Part shown: positions 55,007-63,535 of the stretch, piece by piece
Numbering within the stretch: the stretch's first letter is position 1
Layout of the letters: each line of letters opens with the position of its first letter
DNA from: Aquitalea denitrificans
GTDB taxonomy: Bacteria > Pseudomonadota > Gammaproteobacteria > Burkholderiales > Chromobacteriaceae
Reading direction: 5' to 3'
Assembly: GCF_009856625.1 (NCBI RefSeq)
Contig: NZ_CP047241.1
Span: 434,001 to 498,000, forward strand
Length of the DNA stretch: 64,000 nucleotides
The notes under the pieces: model-generated
The model's database searches: none
The model's input: only the letters and a program-made list of their open reading frames with translations
Told to the model about the DNA's origin: nothing
Made by a program: the position numbers and the translations under genes

Positions 55007-55870
55007 ATGAATAAACTGCCGCCACTGGTATTGCCCAAGGTCGAATTCAATCGCGAATTCAATTTCAGCGATGCCGATTTCGAGCGTATTCGCAAGCTGA
55101 TCTACAAAGAGGCCGGCATCTCGCTGAACCCGTCCAAGAAGGACATGGTGTACGGCCGCCTGGTAAGACGCATCCGCGAGCTGAAACTGGCCACCTTTGC
55201 CGCCTATGTGGATTTTCTTGAGTCGGTAGCGGGCAAGCGCGAATTCGAGCAGTTTGTGAATGCCCTCACGACCAATCTCACCTTCTTCTTCCGGGAAGAA
55301 CATCACTTCCCCATTCTGGCGGATCAACTGAAGCAAAGGGCGGCCGCCGGTGCCAGCGAGCTATCCATCTGGTGCGCGGCATCTTCCACCGGTGAGGAGC
55401 CTTACTCGCTGGCCATTACCGCGCTGGAAGCCTTTCCGCATACTAGCAAGCCGGCAATCAGCATCATGGCCACCGATCTGGATACCAGCGTGCTGGAAAC
55501 CGGCCGCAAAGGCATTTATCCGGAAGACAAGATTGCCCGCCTGCCGCCCGGTCATGCCCACAAGTATTTCGACAAATTGTCGGATGGCACCTATCAGGCC
55601 AAGGCGGTGTTGCGCAATATGATTACCTTCCAGCGGCTGAACCTGATCGAAAACAACTGGGCGCTGCGCAAGCAGTTTGATGCCATTTTCTGCCGCAACG
55701 TGATGATTTATTTCGACCGCGACACCCAGTTTGCCGTGCTGAAAAAATTCGCCCCGCTGCTCAAGCCCGATGGCCTGCTGTTTGTCGGCCACTCGGAAAA
55801 CTTCTATTTTGCCTCGGACTATTTCCAGCTACGTGGCAAGACGGTTTATCAGCACGCACCGAAAAAGTAG
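55007..55870 (+). CDS. cheR: Chemotaxis protein methyltransferase CheR
   Basis: Methylates glutamates of chemoreceptors using SAM for adaptation. The protein has 287 residues. The N-terminal alpha-helical domain (about 15-90) ends in NALTTNLTFFFREEHHF. The SAM-binding domain has CAASSTGEEPYSLAI, IMATDLDTSVLE and FDAIFCRNVMIYFDRD. There is no TPR extension. It stands apart from any che cluster, though a chemoreceptor gene lies 1.7 kb upstream. Confidence 0.95.
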   Translation: MNKLPPLVLPKVEFNREFNFSDADFERIRKLIYKEAGISLNPSKKDMVYGRLVRRIRELKLATFAAYVDFLESVAGKREFEQFVNALTTNLTFFFREEHHFPILADQLKQRAAAGASELSIWCAASSTGEEPYSLAITALEAFPHTSKPAISIMATDLDTSVLETGRKGIYPEDKIARLPPGHAHKYFDKLSDGTYQAKAVLRNMITFQRLNLIENNWALRKQFDAIFCRNVMIYFDRDTQFAVLKKFAPLLKPDGLLFVGHSENFYFASDYFQLRGKTVYQHAPKK

Positions 55871-55935
55871 CGTTTCCCCCATTGAGCCCTGCTGCGCTGC
55901 GGCGTAGTATCCGGGGTCTCAATCGGCTTAGCCGG

Positions 55936-55958
55936 ACGGGCAAGCATGGCTTGCCCGT
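55936..55958. repeat. Perfect 10-bp hairpin between cheR and dadA
   Basis: ACGGGCAAGC, a 3-nt loop and GCTTGCCCGT. No T tract follows. It may be an attenuator-like or RNA-processing structure in the dadA leader. Confidence 0.45.
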
Positions 55959-55980
55959 TGTCACGTCTGCTGGAGTCAAC

Positions 55981-57237
55981 ATGAAGGTAGCAGTGCTGGG
56001 GTCGGGTGTAGTGGGAGTATCCACTGCCTGGTTTCTGGCCCGTGCAGGGCATGAGGTAGTGGTGTTGGACCGTGCCAGCGGACCGGCGCGGGAAACCAGT
56101 TTTGCCAATGGCGGCCAGATATCTGTCAGCCAGTCCGAGCCCTGGGCCAATCCGGCCGCCCCCTGGCAAATCCTGCAATGGCTGCTGCGCGACGATGCCC
56201 CGCTATTGTTCCGCCTGCGGCTGGATCCGGCCCAGTGGCGCTGGTGCTGGCAGTTTCTGCTGGAGTGCCGCGCCAGCCGTGCCGAACACAATATGCGCCA
56301 GATGCTGGCGCTGGGCCGCTACAGCCGCGATACCCTGCAGCTGCTGCGCGCCGAACTGAATCTGGATTACCAGCAGCAGACCCGTGGCATCGTGTCGCTG
56401 TTTCACACTCAGCGCCAGCTCGACGAAGCCGCCCATGTCGCCGCACAAATGCGTGAACTGGGCATGGACAAGCACATCATCAGCCGTGAAGAACTGGCAC
56501 GCATCGAACCGGCACTGGCCGCCGTGGCTCCCACGCTGGCCGGGGCCAGCTACTGCCCGTCGGACGAATCCGGCGATGTGCACCTGTATACCTGTGCCAT
56601 GGCCGAGCATGCGGCGCGTGCCGGTGTGGAGTTCCGCTTCAATACCCGCATCAATGCGCTGGAAACTGACAATGGCCGCATCAGCGGCGTGTCGGTCAAT
56701 CTGCCGGAGGGCAATTACCGTCGCGTAACAGCAGATGCCTATGTGCTGGCGCTGGGCAGTTATTCGCCCTTGCTGGCGGCACCGTTGGGGCTGCGCCTGC
56801 CCATCTACCCGTGGAAGGGCTATTCCGCCACCTTGCCCTTGCGCGACCCGGCCACGGCCCCGCTGGCCAGCATTACCGATGAAGCCTACAAGGTGGTTAT
56901 CTCGCGTCTGGGCTCGCGGCTGCGCATTGCCGGGACGGCAGAGCTGGCAGGTTACTCCAGCAGCCTGAATGCGGTGCGCTGTCAGGCCTTGATCAAGCGT
57001 GGCCAGGCCTTGATGCCCGAGGTGGCCGACTGGGACGCCGCCGAGTTCTGGAGCGGTCTGCGTCCGGCCACGCCGGGCAATGTGCCGCTGATCGGCCGCA
57101 GCTCTTATCCCAATCTTTACTTCAATACCGGTCACGGCACGCTGGGCTGGACCGAAGGCGCGGGCAGCGGCAGGGCGCTGGCGGAAATCATCAGCGGCTG
57201 CACCCCGCCGATTGATTTTGCCTTTCAGGGTGTTTGA
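55981..57237 (+). CDS. dadA: D-amino acid dehydrogenase, small subunit type
   Basis: Membrane-associated flavoprotein oxidising D-amino acids, mainly D-alanine, to keto acids. The protein has 418 residues from the ATG at 55981 with GGAG 6 nt upstream. The FAD-binding GSGVVGVSTAW is at 7-17. SEPWANPAAPWQILQW and TGHGTLGWTEGAGSG near the C-terminus match DadA. An alanine racemase gene, its usual partner, is not here. Confidence 0.93.
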   Translation: MKVAVLGSGVVGVSTAWFLARAGHEVVVLDRASGPARETSFANGGQISVSQSEPWANPAAPWQILQWLLRDDAPLLFRLRLDPAQWRWCWQFLLECRASRAEHNMRQMLALGRYSRDTLQLLRAELNLDYQQQTRGIVSLFHTQRQLDEAAHVAAQMRELGMDKHIISREELARIEPALAAVAPTLAGASYCPSDESGDVHLYTCAMAEHAARAGVEFRFNTRINALETDNGRISGVSVNLPEGNYRRVTADAYVLALGSYSPLLAAPLGLRLPIYPWKGYSATLPLRDPATAPLASITDEAYKVVISRLGSRLRIAGTAELAGYSSSLNAVRCQALIKRGQALMPEVADWDAAEFWSGLRPATPGNVPLIGRSSYPNLYFNTGHGTLGWTEGAGSGRALAEIISGCTPPIDFAFQGV

Positions 57238-57314
57238 TCCGGCGCAGCGGGTAGCATGGCAGCAATGCTAAAATGCCGGCCTGGATTATCCCATTTTCTA
57301 ACTGGAGTCGGACC

Positions 57315-58514
57315 ATGCGTATCGGAACCCCGCACAGCGCCACTGCGCTGCGTGTCATGCTGCTGGGCAGTGGTGAGCTGGGCAAGGAAGTTGTCATCGC
57401 ATTGCAGCGCCTGGGGGTGGAAACCATTGCGGTAGACCGCTACGCCGGTGCCCCGGCCATGCAGGTGGCACACAGCAGCCATGTCATCAATATGTCGGAT
57501 GCCGCCGCGCTGCGCGCGCTGGTGGAACAGGTGCGCCCGCATCTGATCGTGCCGGAAATCGAAGCGATTGCCACCGAAGAGCTGCTGCGCATCGAGGCTG
57601 ATGGTCTGGCCGAGGTGATCCCCACCGCCCGTGCCACCAACCTCACCATGAACCGCGAAGGCATCCGCTGTCTGGCGGCGGACGAGCTGGGCCTGCCTAC
57701 TTCGCCGTTTGCCTTTGCTTCCTCGCAGGATGAGCTGCAACAGGCGATTGACGCCGGTATCGGCTACCCCTGCCTGGTGAAGCCGGTAATGTCCTCCAGC
57801 GGCAAGGGTCAGTCGCTGCTGCGCGGTCCGGATGACGTAGCTCGCGCCTGGGAATATGCCGTCAGTGCCGGTCGCGTGGACAAGGGCCGGGTGATTGTCG
57901 AAGGCTTCATCGACTTCGATTACGAAATCACCCAGCTCACCGTGCGTGCCAGCGATGGAGAGGGCGGCATTGCCACCCACTTCTGCGACCCCATCGGGCA
58001 TCTGCAAAAGAACGGCGACTACGTGGAGAGCTGGCAGCCACAGCCGATGAGCGAACTGGCACTGCTGCGCGCCCGTGAAATGGCCAAGGCCGTGACCGAT
58101 GCGCTGGGCGGACGTGGCCTGTTCGGGGTGGAGCTGTTCGTCAAGGGCGATCAGGTATGGTTCTCCGAAGTCAGCCCGCGCCCGCACGATACCGGGCTGG
58201 TGACGCTGGCCACCCAGCGCTTCTCCGAATTCGAACTGCATGCCCGTGCCATTCTGGGCTTGCCGGTGGATGCCAGCCTGCGCAGCGCCGGTGCCTCGGC
58301 GGTGATTTACGGTGGCATGGAAGAGCAGGGCATTGCCTTTGACGGCGTGGCCGAAGCACTGGCGGTGCCGGGTGCCGACCTGCGCCTGTTTGGCAAGCCG
58401 GAAAGCTTTGTCCGCCGCCGCATGGGTGTGGCCGTGGCCCAGGCCGATGATGTGGCCACCGCGCGTGAGCGTGCCTTGCTGGCGGCCTCGCTGGTCAAGC
58501 CGGTAAAGGACTGA
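57315..58514 (+). CDS. purT: Formate-dependent phosphoribosylglycinamide formyltransferase
   Basis: ATP-grasp enzyme making formyl-GAR from formate, an alternative to the folate-dependent PurN in purine synthesis. The protein has 399 residues from the ATG at 57315. The N-terminal GSGELGKEVVIALQRLGVE and the ATP-binding CLVKPVMSSSGKGQS are visible, as is FSEVSPRPHDTGLVT near the C-terminus. A small TAGCAT/ATGCTA hairpin lies 50 nt upstream. The truncated globin follows 3 nt later. Confidence 0.96.
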   Translation: MRIGTPHSATALRVMLLGSGELGKEVVIALQRLGVETIAVDRYAGAPAMQVAHSSHVINMSDAAALRALVEQVRPHLIVPEIEAIATEELLRIEADGLAEVIPTARATNLTMNREGIRCLAADELGLPTSPFAFASSQDELQQAIDAGIGYPCLVKPVMSSSGKGQSLLRGPDDVARAWEYAVSAGRVDKGRVIVEGFIDFDYEITQLTVRASDGEGGIATHFCDPIGHLQKNGDYVESWQPQPMSELALLRAREMAKAVTDALGGRGLFGVELFVKGDQVWFSEVSPRPHDTGLVTLATQRFSEFELHARAILGLPVDASLRSAGASAVIYGGMEEQGIAFDGVAEALAVPGADLRLFGKPESFVRRRMGVAVAQADDVATARERALLAASLVKPVKD

Positions 58515-58517
58515 GCC

Positions 58518-58904
58518 ATGCAGGAAATGACACCATACGAGCTGATGGGTGGTGAAGGCGTGGTGCGCTGGCTCACCAACCGCTTCTACGACATCATGGA
58601 CAGCGACCCTTCGGTCAAGGTGCTGCGCAACATGCACCCGGCCGATCTGGCCGGTTCGCGGGAAAAGCTGTTTATGTTCCTGTCCGGCTGGCTGGGCGGG
58701 CCGGGCTTGTACATGGAAAAATTTGGTCATCCGCGCCTGCGCATGCGTCACATGCCGTTTGCCGTGGATGGGGAAATGCGCGACCAGTGGATGCAGTGCA
58801 TGACCCAAGCGGTGAACGAACTGCTGGTGGAAGACTGGCTCAAGGCCAAGCTGCTGGAAGCCTTCTATAACACCGCAGACTTCATGCGCAATCAGGAAGA
58901 GTAA
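58518..58904 (+). CDS. Group II truncated hemoglobin
   Basis: 128-residue single-domain 2-on-2 globin of the TrHb2/YjbI type, thought to handle O2, NO or peroxide. Features are TPYELMGGEGVVRWLTNRFY at the start, the FMFLSGWLGGP region, the proximal His in FGHPRLRMRHMPF and a tryptophan near residue 94 that usually gates ligand access in group II. It lies 3 nt after purT, so the two are co-transcribed; the link is unexplained. Confidence 0.88.
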   Translation: MQEMTPYELMGGEGVVRWLTNRFYDIMDSDPSVKVLRNMHPADLAGSREKLFMFLSGWLGGPGLYMEKFGHPRLRMRHMPFAVDGEMRDQWMQCMTQAVNELLVEDWLKAKLLEAFYNTADFMRNQEE

Positions 58905-58932
58905 GCGCCGGTCTGATCCGGTGTAACCGCAT

Positions 58933-58968
58933 AACCCTCTGCACGGTAGTTGCCGGCAGAGGGTTTTT
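58933..58968. terminator. Terminator between the globin and the convergent thioesterase
   Basis: AACCCTCTGC/GCAGAGGGTT 10-bp stem, 13-nt loop and T5 on the plus strand, with A-rich flanking sequence for the leftward gene. Confidence 0.82.
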
Positions 58969-58970
58969 GT

Positions 58971-59399
58971 TTATCTGTTGTCCGGCAATGGCGGAATGGA
59001 ATAGGTGCCGGTGACATGGGCAACCGGCTCGTCACTGCCCGTGGAGTACAGCAGCACCTCGCCCACTGCCAGGCGCTTGCCCAGCTTGAGGATGCGGCCT
59101 TCGGCAATCACATCTTCCTGCGGCGGTTTGCGCAGGAAATTGATATTCAGGCTGGTGGTGACGGCCAGTTCCACCTTGCCTATCATGCCCAGCACCACGG
59201 CATACAGGGTGGCATCGGCCAGCGCCATCAGGGCCGGGCCGGCAATAGTGCCACCGGGGCGGATCAGGTCGGGGTTGAAGTGCATGCGCAAGCGGGCCGT
59301 GCCGTTGGCAATGTCCTCGGTGTGCATGCCGAACAGTTTGACCAGCGGCAGTTCGCTGTCGATCAAGGCCTGGAATTCTGCAACGCTGATCTGGCTCAT
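58971..59399 (-). CDS. PaaI-family hotdog-fold thioesterase
   Basis: 142 residues from the ATG at 59399; an in-frame ATG ten codons upstream (59429) is possible, and neither has a good ribosome site. Acyl-CoA thioesterase of the 4HBT superfamily: RPGGTIAGPALMALADATLY contains the catalytic region, and LNINFLRKPPQEDVIAEGRI is typical. The substrate is unknown. Confidence 0.83.
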   Translation of the reverse strand: MSQISVAEFQALIDSELPLVKLFGMHTEDIANGTARLRMHFNPDLIRPGGTIAGPALMALADATLYAVVLGMIGKVELAVTTSLNINFLRKPPQEDVIAEGRILKLGKRLAVGEVLLYSTGSDEPVAHVTGTYSIPPLPDNR

Positions 59400-59509
59400 G
59401 GGGTGGTTTCGCTCAGAATAATGGCTCATGGTGCATGACCATTACGTCAACGTCAATTTTCCAGCATCATGCACGGTGCAAGGGTGCAGCGACAATCTGT
59501 CGTGAAAAA

Positions 59510-59869
59510 TCAGCGCGGACGGTGGCCGCGCTCGATCAGCACGCCAACGCGGCGCACACCGGGCAGAATGCCCAGCTTGGTGACGGAAACCTGCACCCAG
59601 GGCGCGCCAAAGTCTTCGCGAATCACTTTGGCGATATATTCCGCCAGCGCTTCGAGCAGCAGGAAGTGCTGTTCGGACAGTGCCTTGCGCAAGCGTTCCA
59701 CCACCACGCCATAGTGAATGGTGTCGCCGATATTGTCGGTGTGGCAGGGCACTTCACTGGGAATGCCGATTTCCAGGTCGATTTCGATGGTTTGCGGATT
59801 TTTCCGCTCCCACTCATAAACACCGATAATGGTGTCGGCGCGTACTTCGCGCAGGAAAATGATGTCCAT
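59510..59869 (-). CDS. folB: Dihydroneopterin aldolase
   Basis: Splits 7,8-dihydroneopterin to 6-hydroxymethyl-dihydropterin in folate synthesis. The protein has 119 residues starting MDIIFLREVRADTIIGVYEW. YEWERKNPQTIEIDLEI, the TIHYGVVVERL segment with its active-site Tyr, and the glutamate in LLLEALAEYIA match FolB. Divergent from plsY with 72 nt between starts, a gene pair common in beta- and gammaproteobacteria. Confidence 0.94.
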   Translation of the reverse strand: MDIIFLREVRADTIIGVYEWERKNPQTIEIDLEIGIPSEVPCHTDNIGDTIHYGVVVERLRKALSEQHFLLLEALAEYIAKVIREDFGAPWVQVSVTKLGILPGVRRVGVLIERGHRPR

Positions 59870-59941
59870 TGCTATGCCGGGAGTTGGGCTTTGTCGCCCG
59901 ATACCGTAAAATCCGAAGCCTTCTATTCTAATGGATACACC

Positions 59942-60577
59942 ATGACCACGACAGCATTTGCCTTCATTGTTGCGGCCTACCTGCTGGGCTCGCTGTCTTT
60001 TGCCGTGATCGTGAGCAAGGCCATGGGCATGGCCGACCCGCGCAGCTACGGCTCCGGTAATCCCGGTGCCACCAATGTGTTGCGTACCGGCAAAAAGATT
60101 GCCGCTGTGCTTACCCTGCTGGGTGATGGGGCCAAGGGCTGGGTGGCGGTGGCGCTGACGGCCTGGTTCGGCCCGCGTTATGGCCTGGGTGAACAGGCCA
60201 TTGCCATGTCGGCACTGGCGGTGCTGATTGGCCATATGTGGCCGGTATTCTTCGGCTTCAAGGGCGGCAAGGGTGTGGCTACAGCGGTGGGCGTGCTGTT
60301 TGGTTTCAATATCTGGCTGGCACTGGCGGCCATTGCCACCTGGCTGTTCATGGCTTTTGTGGTGAAGATTTCCTCGCTGTCCGCCATCGTCGCCTGCGTG
60401 ATGGTGCCGGTATACGCCTACTTCATCGTGCAGCCGTCCTCGCCGTATTTTGGCACCTGCATCATCATTGCCATCCTGGTGATTCACCGCCACAAATCCA
60501 ACCTGATCAAGCTGTTGACCGGGCAGGAAGGCCGGATAGGCGAGAAAGCTGCTAGCAAAGGCGACAAGCAGGCCTGA
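59942..60577 (+). CDS. plsY: Glycerol-3-phosphate acyltransferase PlsY
   Basis: First acylation of glycerol-3-phosphate in phospholipid synthesis, using acyl-phosphate made by PlsX. The protein has 211 residues and about five transmembrane helices. The three active-site motifs are present: GSGNPGATNVLR near residue 38, FKGGKGVATAVG near 107, and the C-terminal region ending HRHKSNLIKLLTGQE. A terminator follows. Confidence 0.95.
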   Translation: MTTTAFAFIVAAYLLGSLSFAVIVSKAMGMADPRSYGSGNPGATNVLRTGKKIAAVLTLLGDGAKGWVAVALTAWFGPRYGLGEQAIAMSALAVLIGHMWPVFFGFKGGKGVATAVGVLFGFNIWLALAAIATWLFMAFVVKISSLSAIVACVMVPVYAYFIVQPSSPYFGTCIIIAILVIHRHKSNLIKLLTGQEGRIGEKAASKGDKQA

Positions 60578-60602
60578 GTCCTGTCTCGACCCGGATGCAA
60601 AA

Positions 60603-60628
60603 AGCCCGCACATGCGGGCTCTTTTATT
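60603..60628. terminator. Terminator between plsY and the convergent deacetylase gene
   Basis: AGCCCGCA/TGCGGGCT stem with a 2-nt nominal loop and CTTTT on the plus strand; A5 lies on the other side. Confidence 0.8.
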
Positions 60629-60646
60629 TGTGCTGCCTGCTGCGGG

Positions 60647-61606
60647 CTAACCGTCCGACAACACCTTGATGTGGGCCGTCACGCTGCGTGCCAGCGAGGA
60701 CAAATCATAGCCGCCCTCCAGCACCGAGACGATGCGGCCATCGGCGTACTGGTCGGCAATCTGCATCAGGTGGCGGGTCACCCATTCGTAGTCGGCCTCC
60801 ACCAGTCCCAGCGAGCCCATGTCATCCTCGCGGTGGGCATCGAAGCCGGCGGAGATAAAGATCATCTGCGGCTTGAAGTCGTGCAGGCTGGGCAGCCACA
60901 CGTTTTCCACCACTTCGCGGAATTCCCGCCCGGTGCTGCCAGCCTTGAGCGGCACGTTCACCATGTTCGGCCCCACCGGGTTGTCACCGCAGTAAGGGTA
61001 GAAGGGGTGCTGGAAGATGGACACCATCATCACGCGCGGGTCGTCACGGAAGATGTCCTCGGTGCCATTGCCGTGATGTACGTCGAAGTCGATCACGGCA
61101 ATCCGCTCGAACTTGTAGGTGGACAGCGCATGGGCAATGCCGACAGCGATATTGTTGAAGAAGCAAAAGCCCATCGCCTTGTCGTGTTCGGCATGATGGC
61201 CCGGCGGGCGAATGGCACAGAAGGCATTGGGAGCCTTGTCCTCGCACACCAGTTCCACTGCCTTGATCACCGCACCGGCGGCGCGACGTGCGGCAGGCAG
61301 GGTGCCCGGTGCCATGGCGGTATCCGGGTCCATGCGGAAGGTACCGACACTGGGCGCACAGGCTTCGATGTATTCCACATAGCGTGGCGGGTGCACCCGG
61401 GCCAACTGCTGCTCGGTGACTTCCGGCGCTTCCACCTCATGCAGGCTGTCGTAAATCTGTGCTGCCATCAGTTGATCCTTGATGGCAACCAGGCGCTCCG
61501 GGCATTCCGGGTGGCCTACCCCCATATTGTGCTGCAGGCAGACAGGATGGGTGATGTAAGCAGTGAGTCCGTTTCTCTGTAGACGGTTTTTTAGCCAAGT
61601 TAACAC
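60647..61606 (-). CDS. Histone deacetylase-family protein (acetylpolyamine or acuC type)
   Basis: Zinc hydrolase of the arginase/deacetylase fold removing acetyl groups from lysines or polyamines. The protein has 319 residues from a GTG at 61606 with AAGGA 6 nt upstream; no ATG near the start of homology fits. The active site is intact: RPPGHHAEHDKAMGFCFFNN (His-His dyad), DFDVHHGNGTEDIF (Zn Asp and His) and ISAGFDAHRED (Zn Asp). The substrate is not known. Divergent from the moxR operon. Confidence 0.9.
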   Translation of the reverse strand: MLTWLKNRLQRNGLTAYITHPVCLQHNMGVGHPECPERLVAIKDQLMAAQIYDSLHEVEAPEVTEQQLARVHPPRYVEYIEACAPSVGTFRMDPDTAMAPGTLPAARRAAGAVIKAVELVCEDKAPNAFCAIRPPGHHAEHDKAMGFCFFNNIAVGIAHALSTYKFERIAVIDFDVHHGNGTEDIFRDDPRVMMVSIFQHPFYPYCGDNPVGPNMVNVPLKAGSTGREFREVVENVWLPSLHDFKPQMIFISAGFDAHREDDMGSLGLVEADYEWVTRHLMQIADQYADGRIVSVLEGGYDLSSLARSVTAHIKVLSDG

Positions 61607-61701
61607 GAGCGTTTCCTTGTTGCGTACGATTGTTTGCGTACAATGGACGCGAGTTTTATCTTTATGTATTTTCGATAAATACTGCGCGCAACCGGGTCCA
61701 A

Positions 61702-62601
61702 ATGCAATCACTCAGCCTTGCCTATCGTCAACTCAACACGCTTATTCTGGGCAAGCCCCGCGCTATCCGGCTGGCGCTGGCCTGTCTGATTGCCCGTGGC
61801 CATCTGCTCATCGAGGATCTGCCCGGGGTGGGCAAAACCACGCTGGCGCATGGCTTGGCTGCAGTACTTGGCCTGCATTACCAACGCGTGCAGTTCACCA
61901 GCGATCTGCTGCCAGCCGATATTCTGGGCGTAAACATCTACCAGCGTGAAACCGGCAGCTTCCGCTTTCATCAGGGGCCGGTGTTCAGCCAACTGCTACT
62001 GGCCGACGAAATCAATCGTGCCTCGCCCAAGGTGCAATCAGCCTTGCTGGAGGCCATGGAGGAGCGCCAAGTCTCCATTGATGGCGAGAGTCATCCGCTG
62101 CCAACACCGTTTATTGTGATCGCCACCCAGAATCCTTCCGAGCAACTGGGGACTTTTCCACTTCCCGAGTCGCAGCTGGATCGTTTCCTGATGCGTATTG
62201 CGCTGGGCTATCCGGCGGCAGAGGCCGAGCGCGCATTACTCTTGGGCCAGGACCGTCGAACCTTGCTGGATGACATCACCCCTTGCCTGAGTGGCGATGG
62301 CTTGTTGCAGTTGCAACAAAAGGCTGCTGCACTGACCGTGACGTCAGATCTGGCCGACTATGTGCTGGCCCTGTTGCAGGCAACGCGTCAGGACCGTAGC
62401 TATCTGGCAGGTCTCAGTCCGCGCGCAGGGCTGGCCCTGCTGGCCGCAGCCCGTGCCTGGGCCTTGCTGGAAGGGCGTGATCATGTGCTGCCGGAGGATG
62501 TGAAAGCCATTTTTCCGGCTGTGGCCGGACACCGGCTAGGTTTGAGCGGAGACGCTTCTGCCAGCCTGACTGCACTGCTGGAACATGTTGCCATTCCGTA
62601 A
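61702..62601 (+). CDS. MoxR-family AAA+ ATPase
   Basis: 299 residues from the ATG at 61702. Walker A (EDLPGVGKTTLA near residue 43), Walker B (LLLADEINRASPKVQSALLE) and sensor I (IVIATQNPSEQLG) are intact, followed by a C-terminal helical lid. MoxR proteins are chaperone-like factors that act with von Willebrand-type partners. It overlaps the DUF58 gene by 17 nt. Two TTGCGTAC direct repeats lie in the divergent promoter region (61620-61627 and 61634-61641). Confidence 0.92.
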   Translation: MQSLSLAYRQLNTLILGKPRAIRLALACLIARGHLLIEDLPGVGKTTLAHGLAAVLGLHYQRVQFTSDLLPADILGVNIYQRETGSFRFHQGPVFSQLLLADEINRASPKVQSALLEAMEERQVSIDGESHPLPTPFIVIATQNPSEQLGTFPLPESQLDRFLMRIALGYPAAEAERALLLGQDRRTLLDDITPCLSGDGLLQLQQKAAALTVTSDLADYVLALLQATRQDRSYLAGLSPRAGLALLAAARAWALLEGRDHVLPEDVKAIFPAVAGHRLGLSGDASASLTALLEHVAIP

Positions 62602-63535
62602 GCCATTGCGCGCCTGGTGGTTGCGCCGTCTGCCGAAGGAATCCGTTTGCCGCTTGGGGCAGCGGCGTATCTATTTGCTACCCACCCGCTTTGGCCTGTT
62701 GCTATTGCTGGTGGCTGCTGCGGTATGGGTGGGTGCGTTGAACTACGCGGTCAGCCTGGCTTATGTGCTGGCCTTCTGGTTGCTTGGTTTATTGCTGGTG
62801 GCTGTGCTGATGGCTTATCGTCAGCTGTCCGGCCTGCAACTGCAGGTGCAGGAGAGTGAAGGGGCGTTTGTCGGGCAGTTTGCCGACTGCCGTCTGCGTC
62901 TGCTCAATACCACGGCAATCACTCGCCAGCTGCTATTGCAGTCCGAGCATGGTGGAGAGTGTGTGCCCTGTACGCTGGCGGCAATGGCCGAACAGTCGGT
63001 GACCGTTGTGCAGCTGCTCAAGCGGCGTGGCCGCCATGCCTATCCCGCTATCCAGCTGTGGAGCACTGCCCCTTTTGGGCTAATCCGGGCATTTTCATGG
63101 TGGCGGCCGGATGCGTCCTTGCTGGCCTATCCGCTTCCCTTGCCTGATCGCGAACATCAGGACTGCCATCATGAAAATGGGCGGGGCCGTAATCGTGGTG
63201 ATGACGAGGAGGATTTTTCCCATCTGGGAGAATACCGTCAGGGGGATACACCGCGGCAGATTGCCTGGAGTGTGCTGGCCCGGCGTGATGTATTGGCCAG
63301 CAAACGTTTTGCCAGCCAGCCACGCGGTCAGGCATTGCATCAACTGGCATGGCAGGACTATCCGGCGACGCTGGATGTGGAAAGCCGGCTTTCACGATTG
63401 TGCTGGAGGGTGTTGCAGTGTGAGAAAGCCGGCCAGCATTACCGCTTGCACTTGCCCGGTTGCATGGTGGAGCCATGGCCGGGACAGCGCGAGCAGGCAT
63501 TGGCGGCATTGGCCGAATTCAGGTTGCCCGTATGA
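62585..63535 (+). CDS. DUF58-domain membrane protein
   Basis: 316 residues. It starts MLPFRKPLRAWWLRRLPKES. Two hydrophobic helices (about 35-80) are followed by a periplasmic or cytoplasmic beta-rich stretch and the DUF58 domain (about 205-260), including DFSHLGEYRQGDTPRQIAWS. This domain is related to von Willebrand A folds. It overlaps moxR by 17 nt, and its stop overlaps the next start as ATGA. MoxR-DUF58-transglutaminase operons are widespread, with poorly known function in envelope assembly. Confidence 0.88.
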   Translation: MLPFRKPLRAWWLRRLPKESVCRLGQRRIYLLPTRFGLLLLLVAAAVWVGALNYAVSLAYVLAFWLLGLLLVAVLMAYRQLSGLQLQVQESEGAFVGQFADCRLRLLNTTAITRQLLLQSEHGGECVPCTLAAMAEQSVTVVQLLKRRGRHAYPAIQLWSTAPFGLIRAFSWWRPDASLLAYPLPLPDREHQDCHHENGRGRNRGDDEEDFSHLGEYRQGDTPRQIAWSVLARRDVLASKRFASQPRGQALHQLAWQDYPATLDVESRLSRLCWRVLQCEKAGQHYRLHLPGCMVEPWPGQREQALAALAEFRLPV

